From Flavobacteriales bacterium (GTDB lineage: Bacteria > Bacteroidota > Bacteroidia > Flavobacteriales > Flavobacteriaceae), in assembly GCA_027039975.1 (NCBI GenBank), contig JALWFE010000067.1, positions 1 to 36,103 of the forward strand: a stretch of 36,103 nt of DNA, written 5' to 3'. Shown here one piece after another: positions 16,234 through 25,093 of the stretch. Each line of letters starts with the position of its first letter. The first letter of the stretch is position 1. Made by a program: the position numbers and the translations under genes. Under the pieces are notes generated by a model that searched no databases, had not been told where the DNA came from, and saw only the letters and a program-made list of their open reading frames with translations.

Positions 16234-18174
16234 GTGCAAAAAGTTTTTTTTACCATATTATTATTGTTGATTCACTTGGTTGCTTCCGGTCAAATTATCA
16301 AAGAAAAAAGAAATAAAGGCGGAAAAGGTAATGAAAGAATCATTTTTCCTAATGATAATTTTGAAAGAGCCAAAGCTAAAAAAGACAGTTTGACCCGCAT
16401 CAAAATCAGAAAGTTACCGGCTACCGACTATAAAATTTTTACCATAAAAAACGATACCGTAGCCGTTGATACAACTTTGACTATCAGAGATTATTACCGG
16501 TTTAATCCTTTGTTTAAAGACGATTTTGAGTATCTGTCTTTTCAAAATACAGGTCAACCTGTGATGTCATTGACTTTTGATGTGACAACGGAAGATATTC
16601 GTCCCGGATTTGTGGCGGATACCAAATTGACGGACTATTGGAAACATTCACAAATACCTTTTTTTAAAACCCCGACACCTTATTCCGATTTAAATTTCAT
16701 CAACGGTATCAAACAAGGTCAAGTGGTTAATTCCGTTTTTGCAACCAACATTATTCCGCAACTTAATGTGGCGGCAGGTTACCGGGGATTGAGTTCGCTC
16801 GGGTTTTACCAACGGAGTGTCGCAGAAAGTGACAGAATTTTCTTCAATTTGAATTATATTTCAAAAAATAAACGTTACCAACTTAAAACTTACTATTTGG
16901 TTTATAACAAAACAAACGAAGAAAACGGCGGAATTAAAAATGTGATGCAATTTGAACACCCCGGTGATGATTTTAAAGATAAAGGCAGGATTGATGTAAA
17001 TTTGACCGATGCTCAAAACGAACTTAAAAAAAACCGTTTTTATATAGGACAATCATACGGGATTTTAAAAAACAAATTTTTGTTGGTTGATCGGATAACT
17101 TATCGTTACAATATGTACAAGTTTATCGAAAACAATCCGAATGAATTATTTGGAAATTCGCAAGAAACAAATCATATAAAAGACAGTTTAAATTTAAAAT
17201 CCTTTGAAAATTTTTCGGGTTTACAATTTAAAATTAAACAATTCAAACTCGAAAGCGGTATACGTTTTTTATACCGGTTTTACAGTTTTGAACAATCCAA
17301 GACTTTAAACGGACAATCTTACCCTAAATTTCTGGAATACAATGATTTATTATGGGATAATCAATTACGGGTAAAGTTTGGAAAATTGTCTTTAAACGGA
17401 CAACTTAAAATCGGATTTACCAACAATATCGCCGGTTATTATCTCAATGCCGGAATGACTTACAGACTACCCAAAAAATTTGTTTTATCTGCCCGTCTCA
17501 AAAGTATCTCCAAAAGACCGGATTTCAAATTTATTTTATATCAAAGCGGTTACGACAGGTTCAATTGGTATCATCCGGAATTTAAAAACGAATTGAGTCA
17601 AAAATTGGAAGCGGAATTGTCTCATAAAAAATTCGGAACACTTTCTCTCAATCAGATAATTGTCAATAATTATACTTATTTTGCACAAGATTCTTTACCG
17701 TACCAAAGCACTTCCGGTGTCAAATATACCGCTTTAAAATATCAAAACGATTATCAGTATAAACATTGGGGAATTTCGGGAGATATTTTATTGCAAAAAG
17801 TATTGGGAGGTAACCGGATTTTATCGCTTCCTTCTTATGTGGTTAGGGGAAGTTTGTTTTATTCTCATTTTTATTATCAACACAATTTGTATGTTCAAGG
17901 CGGTTTAACCGCTAAATATTTTGAAGCTTTTTATGCCAAGGCATATAATCCCGTTTTAGCGGATTTTGTATTACAAAATTACCGGAAAATTGGCGGTTAT
18001 CCTCTTGTGGACTTTTTTATCAATTTCAAAATCAAGCGTTTCAAACTATATTTTAAATTACAACACCTTAATGCCTTACTTAAACAAGAGCATCCCGATT
18101 ATTATGTAGCACCGTTACATCCGTATCGTGATTTTAATATCCGGTTCGGTGTACGTTGGATATTTTTTAATTAG
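16234..18174 (+). CDS. putative outer-membrane porin (Bacteroidota), GTG start
   Basis: Signal peptide MQKVFFTILLLLIHLVASGQ, beta-strand-rich, C-terminal NIRFGVRWIFFN with aromatic end. Confidence 0.75.
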   Translation: MQKVFFTILLLLIHLVASGQIIKEKRNKGGKGNERIIFPNDNFERAKAKKDSLTRIKIRKLPATDYKIFTIKNDTVAVDTTLTIRDYYRFNPLFKDDFEYLSFQNTGQPVMSLTFDVTTEDIRPGFVADTKLTDYWKHSQIPFFKTPTPYSDLNFINGIKQGQVVNSVFATNIIPQLNVAAGYRGLSSLGFYQRSVAESDRIFFNLNYISKNKRYQLKTYYLVYNKTNEENGGIKNVMQFEHPGDDFKDKGRIDVNLTDAQNELKKNRFYIGQSYGILKNKFLLVDRITYRYNMYKFIENNPNELFGNSQETNHIKDSLNLKSFENFSGLQFKIKQFKLESGIRFLYRFYSFEQSKTLNGQSYPKFLEYNDLLWDNQLRVKFGKLSLNGQLKIGFTNNIAGYYLNAGMTYRLPKKFVLSARLKSISKRPDFKFILYQSGYDRFNWYHPEFKNELSQKLEAELSHKKFGTLSLNQIIVNNYTYFAQDSLPYQSTSGVKYTALKYQNDYQYKHWGISGDILLQKVLGGNRILSLPSYVVRGSLFYSHFYYQHNLYVQGGLTAKYFEAFYAKAYNPVLADFVLQNYRKIGGYPLVDFFINFKIKRFKLYFKLQHLNALLKQEHPDYYVAPLHPYRDFNIRFGVRWIFFN

Positions 18175-18180
18175 AAAAAA

Positions 18181-18207
18181 AAACGGTCGCATTTTTTACG
18201 ACCGTTT
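18181..18207. terminator. Bidirectional terminator between porin and tsf
   Basis: AAACGGTCG / CGACCGTTT with flanking A and T tracts. Confidence 0.85.
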
Positions 18208-18236
18208 TTAAACTATTATGAAAAAAACCGTTTCTT

Positions 18237-19211
18237 TTAATCGCCAACCGATACTCGTTGGAAACCGGTTATTTCGAGTTCAGTATCAATACTTTTGATA
18301 TAATCGTTTACGGTCATATTACCGTCTTTGATATAATCTTGATCCAGCAAGCAAGCTTCTTTATCCAAAGTAGTATTGTCATCTATGAAGCGCTGCAATT
18401 TACCCGGAATGATACGATCCCATATTTTTTCCGGTTTGCCTTGGGCTTTCAATTCCGCTTCAATTTCCGCTTTGGCTTGTGCGATAACTTCATCTGGCAA
18501 TTGGGCTTTTGAAATGTATTTTGGAACATGTTTCAAAGTTTTGCCCAAACGTGCCAATTCTTCATTTTCTTTTTCGATAGCGGCAATACGTGCTTCGGTT
18601 TCGGCTTCCAAAAATTCGGGTGTAAAATCTTTGTAGCTCAAAACCAAAGGTTTCATAGCCGCTACTTGCATAGCAATATTTCTGGCAACATCTTCAGCTT
18701 TGTCAAATGTTTTTGACAAACCGGCCAAAGCGGCTATTTTTTTGTTGGCGTGCACATAAGCACCGACATAAGGTGCATCCAAAGATTTAAAATCACCGAT
18801 CTCGATTTTTTCACCGATAACACCGGTTTGTTCCACAACTTTATCGGCGATAGTACCATCTTCAAACGGAGCGGCTAAAAATTCCTCTTTGGTATTGTAA
18901 TTCAAAGCGATATCAGCCATTTTATCGGCTAATTTGACAAAATCGTCGTTTTTAGCCACAAAATCCGTTTCACAGTTCAAAGTAAAAATAACGCCTCTGG
19001 TTTTATCGTCGTTAATTCTAGCCACTGCTACACCTTCCGATGATTCGCGGTCGGCACGTTTAGCGGCAACTTTTTGTCCTTTTTTGCGCAAAATGGCAAT
19101 CGCTTCGTCAAAATCACCGTTTGCTTCGACCAATGCCTTTTTGCAGTCCATCATACCGGCACCGGTCATATCTCTTAATTTTTTTACATCTGCGGCTTTA
19201 ATATCTGCCAT
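18237..19211 (-). CDS. tsf: elongation factor Ts
   Basis: KAADVKKLRDMTGAGMMDCKKALVEANGD. Confidence 0.96.
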   Translation of the reverse strand: MADIKAADVKKLRDMTGAGMMDCKKALVEANGDFDEAIAILRKKGQKVAAKRADRESSEGVAVARINDDKTRGVIFTLNCETDFVAKNDDFVKLADKMADIALNYNTKEEFLAAPFEDGTIADKVVEQTGVIGEKIEIGDFKSLDAPYVGAYVHANKKIAALAGLSKTFDKAEDVARNIAMQVAAMKPLVLSYKDFTPEFLEAETEARIAAIEKENEELARLGKTLKHVPKYISKAQLPDEVIAQAKAEIEAELKAQGKPEKIWDRIIPGKLQRFIDDNTTLDKEACLLDQDYIKDGNMTVNDYIKSIDTELEITGFQRVSVGD

Positions 19212-19242
19212 AACTTTATATTTTTTATTGATTAATTGATGT

Positions 19243-20046
19243 TTATTTTTCTTCTTTAACTTCTGTTGTTTCTTCTTTTCCGGCTTTTGCTTCCGCTTCT
19301 TGTTTTTCAGCCATCAATTTGGCAGCTTCTTTTTCGGCTTTGGCTCTTTCTTTTTCTTGTTTCCTGATTGTCAAGCCTTCTTCAATAGCGTCTGTCAAGT
19401 ATTCCAATATCAAATCAATGGATTTGGAAGCATCATCGTTAGCCGGAATGGGAAATGTTACTTTGCGAGGGTCGGTATTAGTATCGACAATGGCAAAGAC
19501 CGGAATACCCAGTTTGTTGGCTTCCGCTACGGCAACGTGTTCTTTGTTGATGTCCACAACGATTAAAGCGGCCGGCAAACGGGTCATATCGGCTATGGAG
19601 CCTAAGTTTTTCTCCAATTTGGCTCTCATACGGTCGGTTCGCAATTTTTCTTTTTTAGAAAGCGTGTCGTAAGTACCGTCTTTTTTCATTTTATCGATCG
19701 CAGCCATTTTTTTAACGGCTTTGCGAATGGTTACGAAATTGGTCAACATACCACCCGGCCATCTTTCGGCTATATAAGGCATTTTGACTCTTTCGGCTTT
19801 ATCTTTAATGATATGTTTGGCTTGTTTTTTGGTAGAAACATATAAAATTTTTCTACCTGCGGAAGCTATTTGTCTCAAAGCTTTTTGGGCTTCTTCTAGT
19901 TTAGCTGCCGTTTTGTATAAATTGATGATGTGAATACCGTTTTTTTTGCCATATATATATGGCGCCATATTCGGATTCCACTTTCTGGTAAGATGTCCGA
20001 AGTGGGCTCCTGCATTTAATAATTCTTGAATATCTACTTTTTTCAT
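19243..20046 (-). CDS. rpsB: 30S ribosomal protein S2
   Basis: LLNAGAHFGHLTRKWNPNMAPYIYGKKNGIHIINL. Confidence 0.97.
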   Translation of the reverse strand: MKKVDIQELLNAGAHFGHLTRKWNPNMAPYIYGKKNGIHIINLYKTAAKLEEAQKALRQIASAGRKILYVSTKKQAKHIIKDKAERVKMPYIAERWPGGMLTNFVTIRKAVKKMAAIDKMKKDGTYDTLSKKEKLRTDRMRAKLEKNLGSIADMTRLPAALIVVDINKEHVAVAEANKLGIPVFAIVDTNTDPRKVTFPIPANDDASKSIDLILEYLTDAIEEGLTIRKQEKERAKAEKEAAKLMAEKQEAEAKAGKEETTEVKEEK

Positions 20047-20082
20047 TTTTTGTTTTTTTAGTTTACGTTCCGTGAAATTAGC

Positions 20083-20117
20083 AATGCATCAATGCGTAAC
20101 AGCATACGGGATGCATT
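20083..20117 (-). promoter_or_regulatory. Candidate structured leader upstream of rpsB-tsf
   Basis: 8-bp stem AATGCATC / GATGCATT enclosing ATGC / GCAT, in the rpsI-rpsB gap. Confidence 0.4.
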
Positions 20118-20153
20118 TGGATGCTAAACTAAGAACAGATAGGTTGATAATGA

Positions 20154-20540
20154 TTAACGTTTAGAGAATTGGAATTTCTTACGGGCTTTGGGTTGTCCGT
20201 ATTTTTTACGTTCAACCATACGCGGATCCCTAGTCAAAAGTTTTTCTTTCTTTAACAAAGGTCTGAATTCGGGATTGACTTCAACCAAAGCACGGGCAAT
20301 ACCTAAACGTAAGGCTTCGGCTTGTCCGGTAATACCGCCTCCTTTCAGGGTTGCTTTTACATCGAATTTACCTTCCGTATCCGTAACGGCAAATGCTTGT
20401 CTTACCGTTTTCTTGTGTGTCGGTATGGTAAAATACTCTTCTACATTTCTGCCGTTAACGGTAATTTTTCCCGTGCCTTCTTTCAAGAAAACCCTTGCAA
20501 CGGATGTTTTTCTTCTTCCTATGGTATGAATTGTATCCAT
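20154..20540 (-). CDS. rpsI: 30S ribosomal protein S9
   Basis: [26 protein letters not shown]...[17 protein letters not shown]. Confidence 0.97.
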   Translation of the reverse strand: MDTIHTIGRRKTSVARVFLKEGTGKITVNGRNVEEYFTIPTHKKTVRQAFAVTDTEGKFDVKATLKGGGITGQAEALRLGIARALVEVNPEFRPLLKKEKLLTRDPRMVERKKYGQPKARKKFQFSKR

Positions 20541-21001
20541 TAGTTAAATTTGTTTAAATCGATTTTTTTAGGTTTTTGTGCTTCGTGCTTGTGTTCTGCA
20601 CCGGCATATACATAAAGATTGTGATAAATCTTACGCCCCAATCTGTTTTTGGGTAACATTCCTTTAACAGCCATTTCCACTAAACGAACAGGATGTTTAG
20701 CCATCAATTTTTCAGCTGTTATTTCGCGTCTTCCTCCGGGATAACCCGTGTGTTTGACATAAACCTTCTCTTTCCATTTGTTACCGGTCAATACGATTTT
20801 GTCCGCATTGATAACTACAACATTGTCACCACAGTCCACGTGTGGGGTGAAATTAGGTTTATGTTTCCCTCTGATCAATTTGGCTACCTTGGAAGCCAAT
20901 CGACCTAATGTCTGTCCTTCTGCATCAACAAGTACCCATTCTTTATTAACGGTCTTGTTGTTTGCCGAAATTGTTTTGTAACTTAAAGTATTCACAGTCA
21001 T
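20540..21001 (-). CDS. rplM: 50S ribosomal protein L13
   Basis: [45 protein letters not shown]. Confidence 0.97.
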   Translation of the reverse strand: MTVNTLSYKTISANNKTVNKEWVLVDAEGQTLGRLASKVAKLIRGKHKPNFTPHVDCGDNVVVINADKIVLTGNKWKEKVYVKHTGYPGGRREITAEKLMAKHPVRLVEMAVKGMLPKNRLGRKIYHNLYVYAGAEHKHEAQKPKKIDLNKFN

Positions 21002-21041
21002 TCAATTTAATTGATATTAAATACGTCTTTAAAACGGTTTG

Positions 21042-21073
21042 CAAATTTATGAATATTTTTTTGATTGACAAAA
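21042..21073 (-). promoter_or_regulatory. Bacteroidota-type promoter of rplM-rpsI-rpsB-tsf
   Basis: Minus strand TTTTG-N19-TAAATTTG matches -33 TTG / -7 TAnnTTTG consensus and spacing. Confidence 0.65.
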
Positions 21074-21138
21074 CATTATAAAATGATGATTTTTTATTGG
21101 CTAAAAGTTTTTTCTTTACTAAATTGCAGCAAAAAAAT

Positions 21139-21897
21139 ATGAGAACAAAAATTGTAGCCGGTAACTGGAAAATGAACAAAACGCTTCAAGAGACAGTTAC
21201 CTTGATAAATGAGTTGAAAAATTTGTTAAATCCGCATAATAATGTTGAAGTTATTATTGCGCCTCCATTCGTAAATTTGCCGAAAGCCGTAGAATTGTTG
21301 CAAGATTTTCCCATAAAAGTTGCCGCTCAAAATATGCATTTTGCCGACAGCGGTGCTTATACAGGTGAAGTGTCGGCCGGTATGTTGAAAGCTATCGGTG
21401 TCGATACTGTAATTTTGGGGCATAGTGAACGGCGGGCTTATTTCAATGAAACCGCTGACATGCTTCAAAAAAAAGCTCATAAAGCTTATGAAAAATCTAT
21501 GACAAATATTTTTTGTGTCGGGGAAAAATTGAAAGAACGCGAAGCCGGTAAACACTTTGATGTGGTTGAATCTCAAATAGCGGATGCTCTTTTTCAATTA
21601 CCTTTGCAAGCTTATAAAAAAATTGTGATTGCTTACGAACCGGTTTGGGCAATTGGAACCGGACAAACGGCTACGCCGGACCAAGCCCAGGAAATGCACC
21701 GGTTTATCCGGGAAACCTTGGCAAAAAAATACGGACGTGATTTGGCCAATGCCATTCGTATTCTCTATGGTGGAAGTGTTAAACCCGGAAATGCCGCTGA
21801 AATTTTTTCAAAACCCGATGTGGATGGCGGTTTAATCGGAGGCGCATCATTAAAAGCACAAGATTTTAATGCTATTGTTGAAGCGGCAAAATCTTGA
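21139..21897 (+). CDS. tpiA: triosephosphate isomerase (start trimmed)
   Basis: MRTKIVAGNWKMNKT; GHSERRAYFNE; VIAYEPVWAIGTG; ILYGGSVKPGNA. Confidence 0.97.
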   Translation: MRTKIVAGNWKMNKTLQETVTLINELKNLLNPHNNVEVIIAPPFVNLPKAVELLQDFPIKVAAQNMHFADSGAYTGEVSAGMLKAIGVDTVILGHSERRAYFNETADMLQKKAHKAYEKSMTNIFCVGEKLKEREAGKHFDVVESQIADALFQLPLQAYKKIVIAYEPVWAIGTGQTATPDQAQEMHRFIRETLAKKYGRDLANAIRILYGGSVKPGNAAEIFSKPDVDGGLIGGASLKAQDFNAIVEAAKS

Positions 21898-21980
21898 TTT
21901 TTGTCAGTTTATATTGCACAACAAATTATTACATTTGCCGGCGTTGAAATAAAAATTGAAATTGGTAAAAATTCAAAATT

Positions 21981-22011
21981 ACTTTCAACTTTTAACTTTC
22001 AACTTTCAACT
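21981..22011. repeat. ACTTTYA heptad array in sucC leader
   Basis: ACTTTCA ACTTTTA ACTTTCA ACTTTCA ACT. Confidence 0.75.
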
Positions 22012-22040
22012 ATATACCAACTAACCAAAAAAAATAAATT

Positions 22041-23234
22041 ATGAACCTACATGAATATCAAGGAAAAGAAATATTGAGCAAATCCGGGGTGAGAGTGCAA
22101 CGTGGTATTGTTGCCGATACTCCGGAGAAAGCCGTTGAAGCTGCCAAGAAGTTAACCGAAGAAACCGGTACGAAATGGTATGTCATAAAAGCACAAGTAC
22201 ATGCCGGTGGACGTGGAAAAGGCGGTGGCGTTAAATTGGCTAAAAATCTCGACGAAGTAAAAGAATTGGCTTCTCAAATTATAGGAATGCGGTTGGTGAC
22301 ACCCCAAACACCCCCGGAAGGCAAAAAAGTAAATCAAGTTTTAGTGGCCGAAGATGTTTATTACCCCGGGGAAACCGAACCGGAAGAATATTATATGAGT
22401 GTTATGCTCAACCGTGATAAGGGGCAAAATATGATAATGTATTCACCCGAAGGCGGTATGAACATCGAAGAAGTTGCCGAAAAATCACCGGATAAAATTT
22501 TTATCGAATACATCGATCCGGCTCACGGCTTGCAAGATTTCCAAGCCCGTCGTATTGCATTTAATTTGGGATTAAGCGGCCAAGCTTTTAAAGAAATGGT
22601 GAAGTTTGTAAAAGCTTTGTATGACGCTTATACTAAAAATGATGCATCTTTGTTTGAAATCAATCCGGTTTTAAAAACTTCCGATAATAAAATTTTGGCG
22701 GTTGATTCCAAGGTAGTTATTGATGATAATGCTTTGTTTAGACACAAAGATATAGCCGCAATGCGTGATATCAGGGAAGAAAATCCCGTTGAAGTGGAAG
22801 CCAAACAGGCCGGTTTGAGTTATGTAGCGTTGGACGGTAATGTCGGCTGTATGGTAAATGGCGCCGGTTTGGCAATGGCAACAATGGATTTAATCAAACA
22901 AGCCGGTGGTGAACCCGCCAATTTCCTCGATGTCGGTGGCACAGCCGATGCCGAACGCGTTGAAAAAGGTTTCCGCATTATCTTGAAAGACCCGAAAGTT
23001 AAAGCTATCTTGGTGAATATCTTCGGTGGGATAGTCCGTGCCGACAGGGTTGCACAAGGTATTGTTGATGCTTATAACAAGATGAAAGGTGAAATTCATG
23101 TGCCGATTATTGTCCGTTTGCAAGGAACCAATGCCGATAAAGCCAAAGAATTGATTGAAAAATCAGGTATTCCGGTACATTTTGTAACCGAATTCCAAGA
23201 AGCGGCTAATAAGGTCCAAGAAGTGTTACAGTAG
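22041..23234 (+). CDS. sucC: succinyl-CoA synthetase beta subunit
   Basis: MNLHEYQGKEILSKSGV, VHAGGRGKGGGVKLA, GCMVNGAGLAMATMDLIK; the last base of the stop codon belongs to the inserted element. Confidence 0.96.
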   Translation: MNLHEYQGKEILSKSGVRVQRGIVADTPEKAVEAAKKLTEETGTKWYVIKAQVHAGGRGKGGGVKLAKNLDEVKELASQIIGMRLVTPQTPPEGKKVNQVLVAEDVYYPGETEPEEYYMSVMLNRDKGQNMIMYSPEGGMNIEEVAEKSPDKIFIEYIDPAHGLQDFQARRIAFNLGLSGQAFKEMVKFVKALYDAYTKNDASLFEINPVLKTSDNKILAVDSKVVIDDNALFRHKDIAAMRDIREENPVEVEAKQAGLSYVALDGNVGCMVNGAGLAMATMDLIKQAGGEPANFLDVGGTADAERVEKGFRIILKDPKVKAILVNIFGGIVRADRVAQGIVDAYNKMKGEIHVPIIVRLQGTNADKAKELIEKSGIPVHFVTEFQEAANKVQEVLQ

Positions 23235-23477
23235 GGTCTGCTGAAAAACACATAAAATACTAATATTCAACCTATTATCTACGCATTAAAGGCTGTAAGT
23301 GCAAGGTTTTTACTACATTTCTTTCAAAAGGTATGCATTTTTTTGATTTATTATGGAGTATTTTATTGTTGCTCAGAAGCACGCCCCTTTTTTAACTTCT
23401 TCACATCGAAGTATTTATATACGTCTTCTATTCAGAAATTAAAAAATTGACGCACTTCTGAGCTTTTCAGCAGACCC
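23234..23477. mobile_element. 244-bp MITE-like non-coding element
   Basis: 14-bp perfect TIRs GGGTCTGCTGAAAA/TTTTCAGCAGACCC; direct repeat TACAGTA at 23227-23233 and 23478-23484; no long ORF inside. Confidence 0.85.
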
Positions 23478-23504
23478 TACAGTAATAGATTTATTAAAAC
23501 GAAA

Positions 23505-23541
23505 CGGGCTGTCTCAAAAGTCATTGAGACAGCCCGGTTTT
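23505..23541 (+). terminator. Terminator of sucC, displaced by the element
   Basis: Perfect 13-bp stem CGGGCTGTCTCAA / TTGAGACAGCCCG then GTTTTT. Confidence 0.8.
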
Positions 23542-23596
23542 TATGCAAAAAATTATTTCTTATTCCTTCACTCCTTCACTCCTCATTTCTCATTCC

Positions 23597-24853
23597 TCAT
23601 TTCTTATCAAACTTCTTCAATACCTCTTTAACCGCATCTTTATGAATGATAAAATCCATCATTTTCAGTTTGATATAATCTTGCGAAAAGAAATAATAAC
23701 CGAATTCCGGAGCATTAGGGTCACCATTGCGGGAACCAGAACTACTGTCTTTTATTAAAAACCAATATTTACCGTCCTTTTTGTTTTTATACCAACCGAC
23801 CAGATGCATACCGTGGTCGTCAGTAGTGGCACCATTTGAAAAACGCAATTGACGGGCATCATCGTTTATATAATCTGACGGAATATCAAAATCAGGGATG
23901 ATAGCAACTTGCGGTTCACCCGGACCGTTTAAAAAACCCGGTTCGGAAACATCGCCACCGATACCCATTGTATATCCTTTTTTGATACTTTTGATGATAA
24001 TATTCATAAAAACATCCAGCGGTACATTATAATAATCTTCCGAATGCCACCAATTATCCGGCACATCATAAGAACATTTTGTATAGTAAGGTGCTTGCTT
24101 GTATGATAGAATATCTACGTAATCATCCGGATTGATTTTCAGATAATCCCGCAAATAAGTTTTAGGTGTGTATGTTTTTCCGTCAACCGTAAATTGTTCA
24201 GGCGGTGTGCCGATATAGTAATCCATAATGGATTTGATGGTATTGACAACAGTTTTTTCATTCCAAGCGTTGCTTTTCTTGACGGATTCCAAATAAGCTT
24301 TCATTTCTTTATACATTTTTTCGTGGGTGTGAAACTTACGCCCTTTCAAGCCGTTGTATACCGACCAAGGCATAGCCCCGAACAATTTATAGTTGCGGGT
24401 AACGGCATTGGCTTCCGAACCTTGTGCAAAAAGCGATTTTCCACGGGTGCGAACATATTCTTTTGCCCGTAAAATGTATTCGTGGTAAAAAACAAAAGCT
24501 TCCGATAATTTAACTTTTTTTCCAGTCAAACGGTAAACTTCACTTTCATAAAATGAAGTAGTGGAAAAATCCCAACAAGTTCCTGTATTTCCTTGCGAGA
24601 TAGGCGGATTGTGCCATGCCGAACGGTATAGTTTGACTTTATTGGGAAATTTTTTACCGTTAACGGTAACTTTGAAGCGTTTATAAGGCTTAGGTTTGTT
24701 TTTATGGGATTCTTCGGCTTTAATATCTTTTAAAATAGTATTGTAGTAATAAATTTTGCCTTTGTCATAAATTTTAAAAGTTCCTTTGTCTTTGTTTTGA
24801 GCCAATCCGGTATTTAAAATCAAGCTTGCCAAAAGTAAGAACAGATGTTTCAT
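23597..24853 (-). CDS. secreted C1-family (papain/bleomycin hydrolase-like) cysteine peptidase
   Basis: Signal peptide; QGNTGTCWDFSTTSFYESE (Cys) and DDHGMHLVGWY (His). Confidence 0.8.
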   Translation of the reverse strand: MKHLFLLLASLILNTGLAQNKDKGTFKIYDKGKIYYYNTILKDIKAEESHKNKPKPYKRFKVTVNGKKFPNKVKLYRSAWHNPPISQGNTGTCWDFSTTSFYESEVYRLTGKKVKLSEAFVFYHEYILRAKEYVRTRGKSLFAQGSEANAVTRNYKLFGAMPWSVYNGLKGRKFHTHEKMYKEMKAYLESVKKSNAWNEKTVVNTIKSIMDYYIGTPPEQFTVDGKTYTPKTYLRDYLKINPDDYVDILSYKQAPYYTKCSYDVPDNWWHSEDYYNVPLDVFMNIIIKSIKKGYTMGIGGDVSEPGFLNGPGEPQVAIIPDFDIPSDYINDDARQLRFSNGATTDDHGMHLVGWYKNKKDGKYWFLIKDSSSGSRNGDPNAPEFGYYFFSQDYIKLKMMDFIIHKDAVKEVLKKFDKK

Positions 24854-25041
24854 TTTTTTATAATTTTAAATATTATCCGCTAAATTAAGAAATATATTTG
24901 AATAACATATTTTAAGTTTTATACCGAGTTAAAAGTATTCATTCCGGACTTGCCGGTTTTCATATAGAGATACAGATTCCTGCTTTTTGAAGTCCTCGAT
25001 TATCAGATAAAAAATTTTATCCGTAAAATATGAAATACAAC

Positions 25042-25071
25042 TTGATTTATAATGATATTTTTATATTTTTG
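25042..25071 (+). promoter_or_regulatory. Candidate promoter of relA/spoT
   Basis: TTG-N19-TATTTTTG matches Bacteroidota consensus; 23 nt before ATG. Confidence 0.5.
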
Positions 25072-25093
25072 TTAGCTTAAATCCGCCGCCGTT

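Noticed and set aside
23234-23477. sucC truncated or frameshifted by the insertion
   Set aside because: Restored pre-insertion sequence gives the same last residues VLQ followed by stop, so the protein is unchanged.
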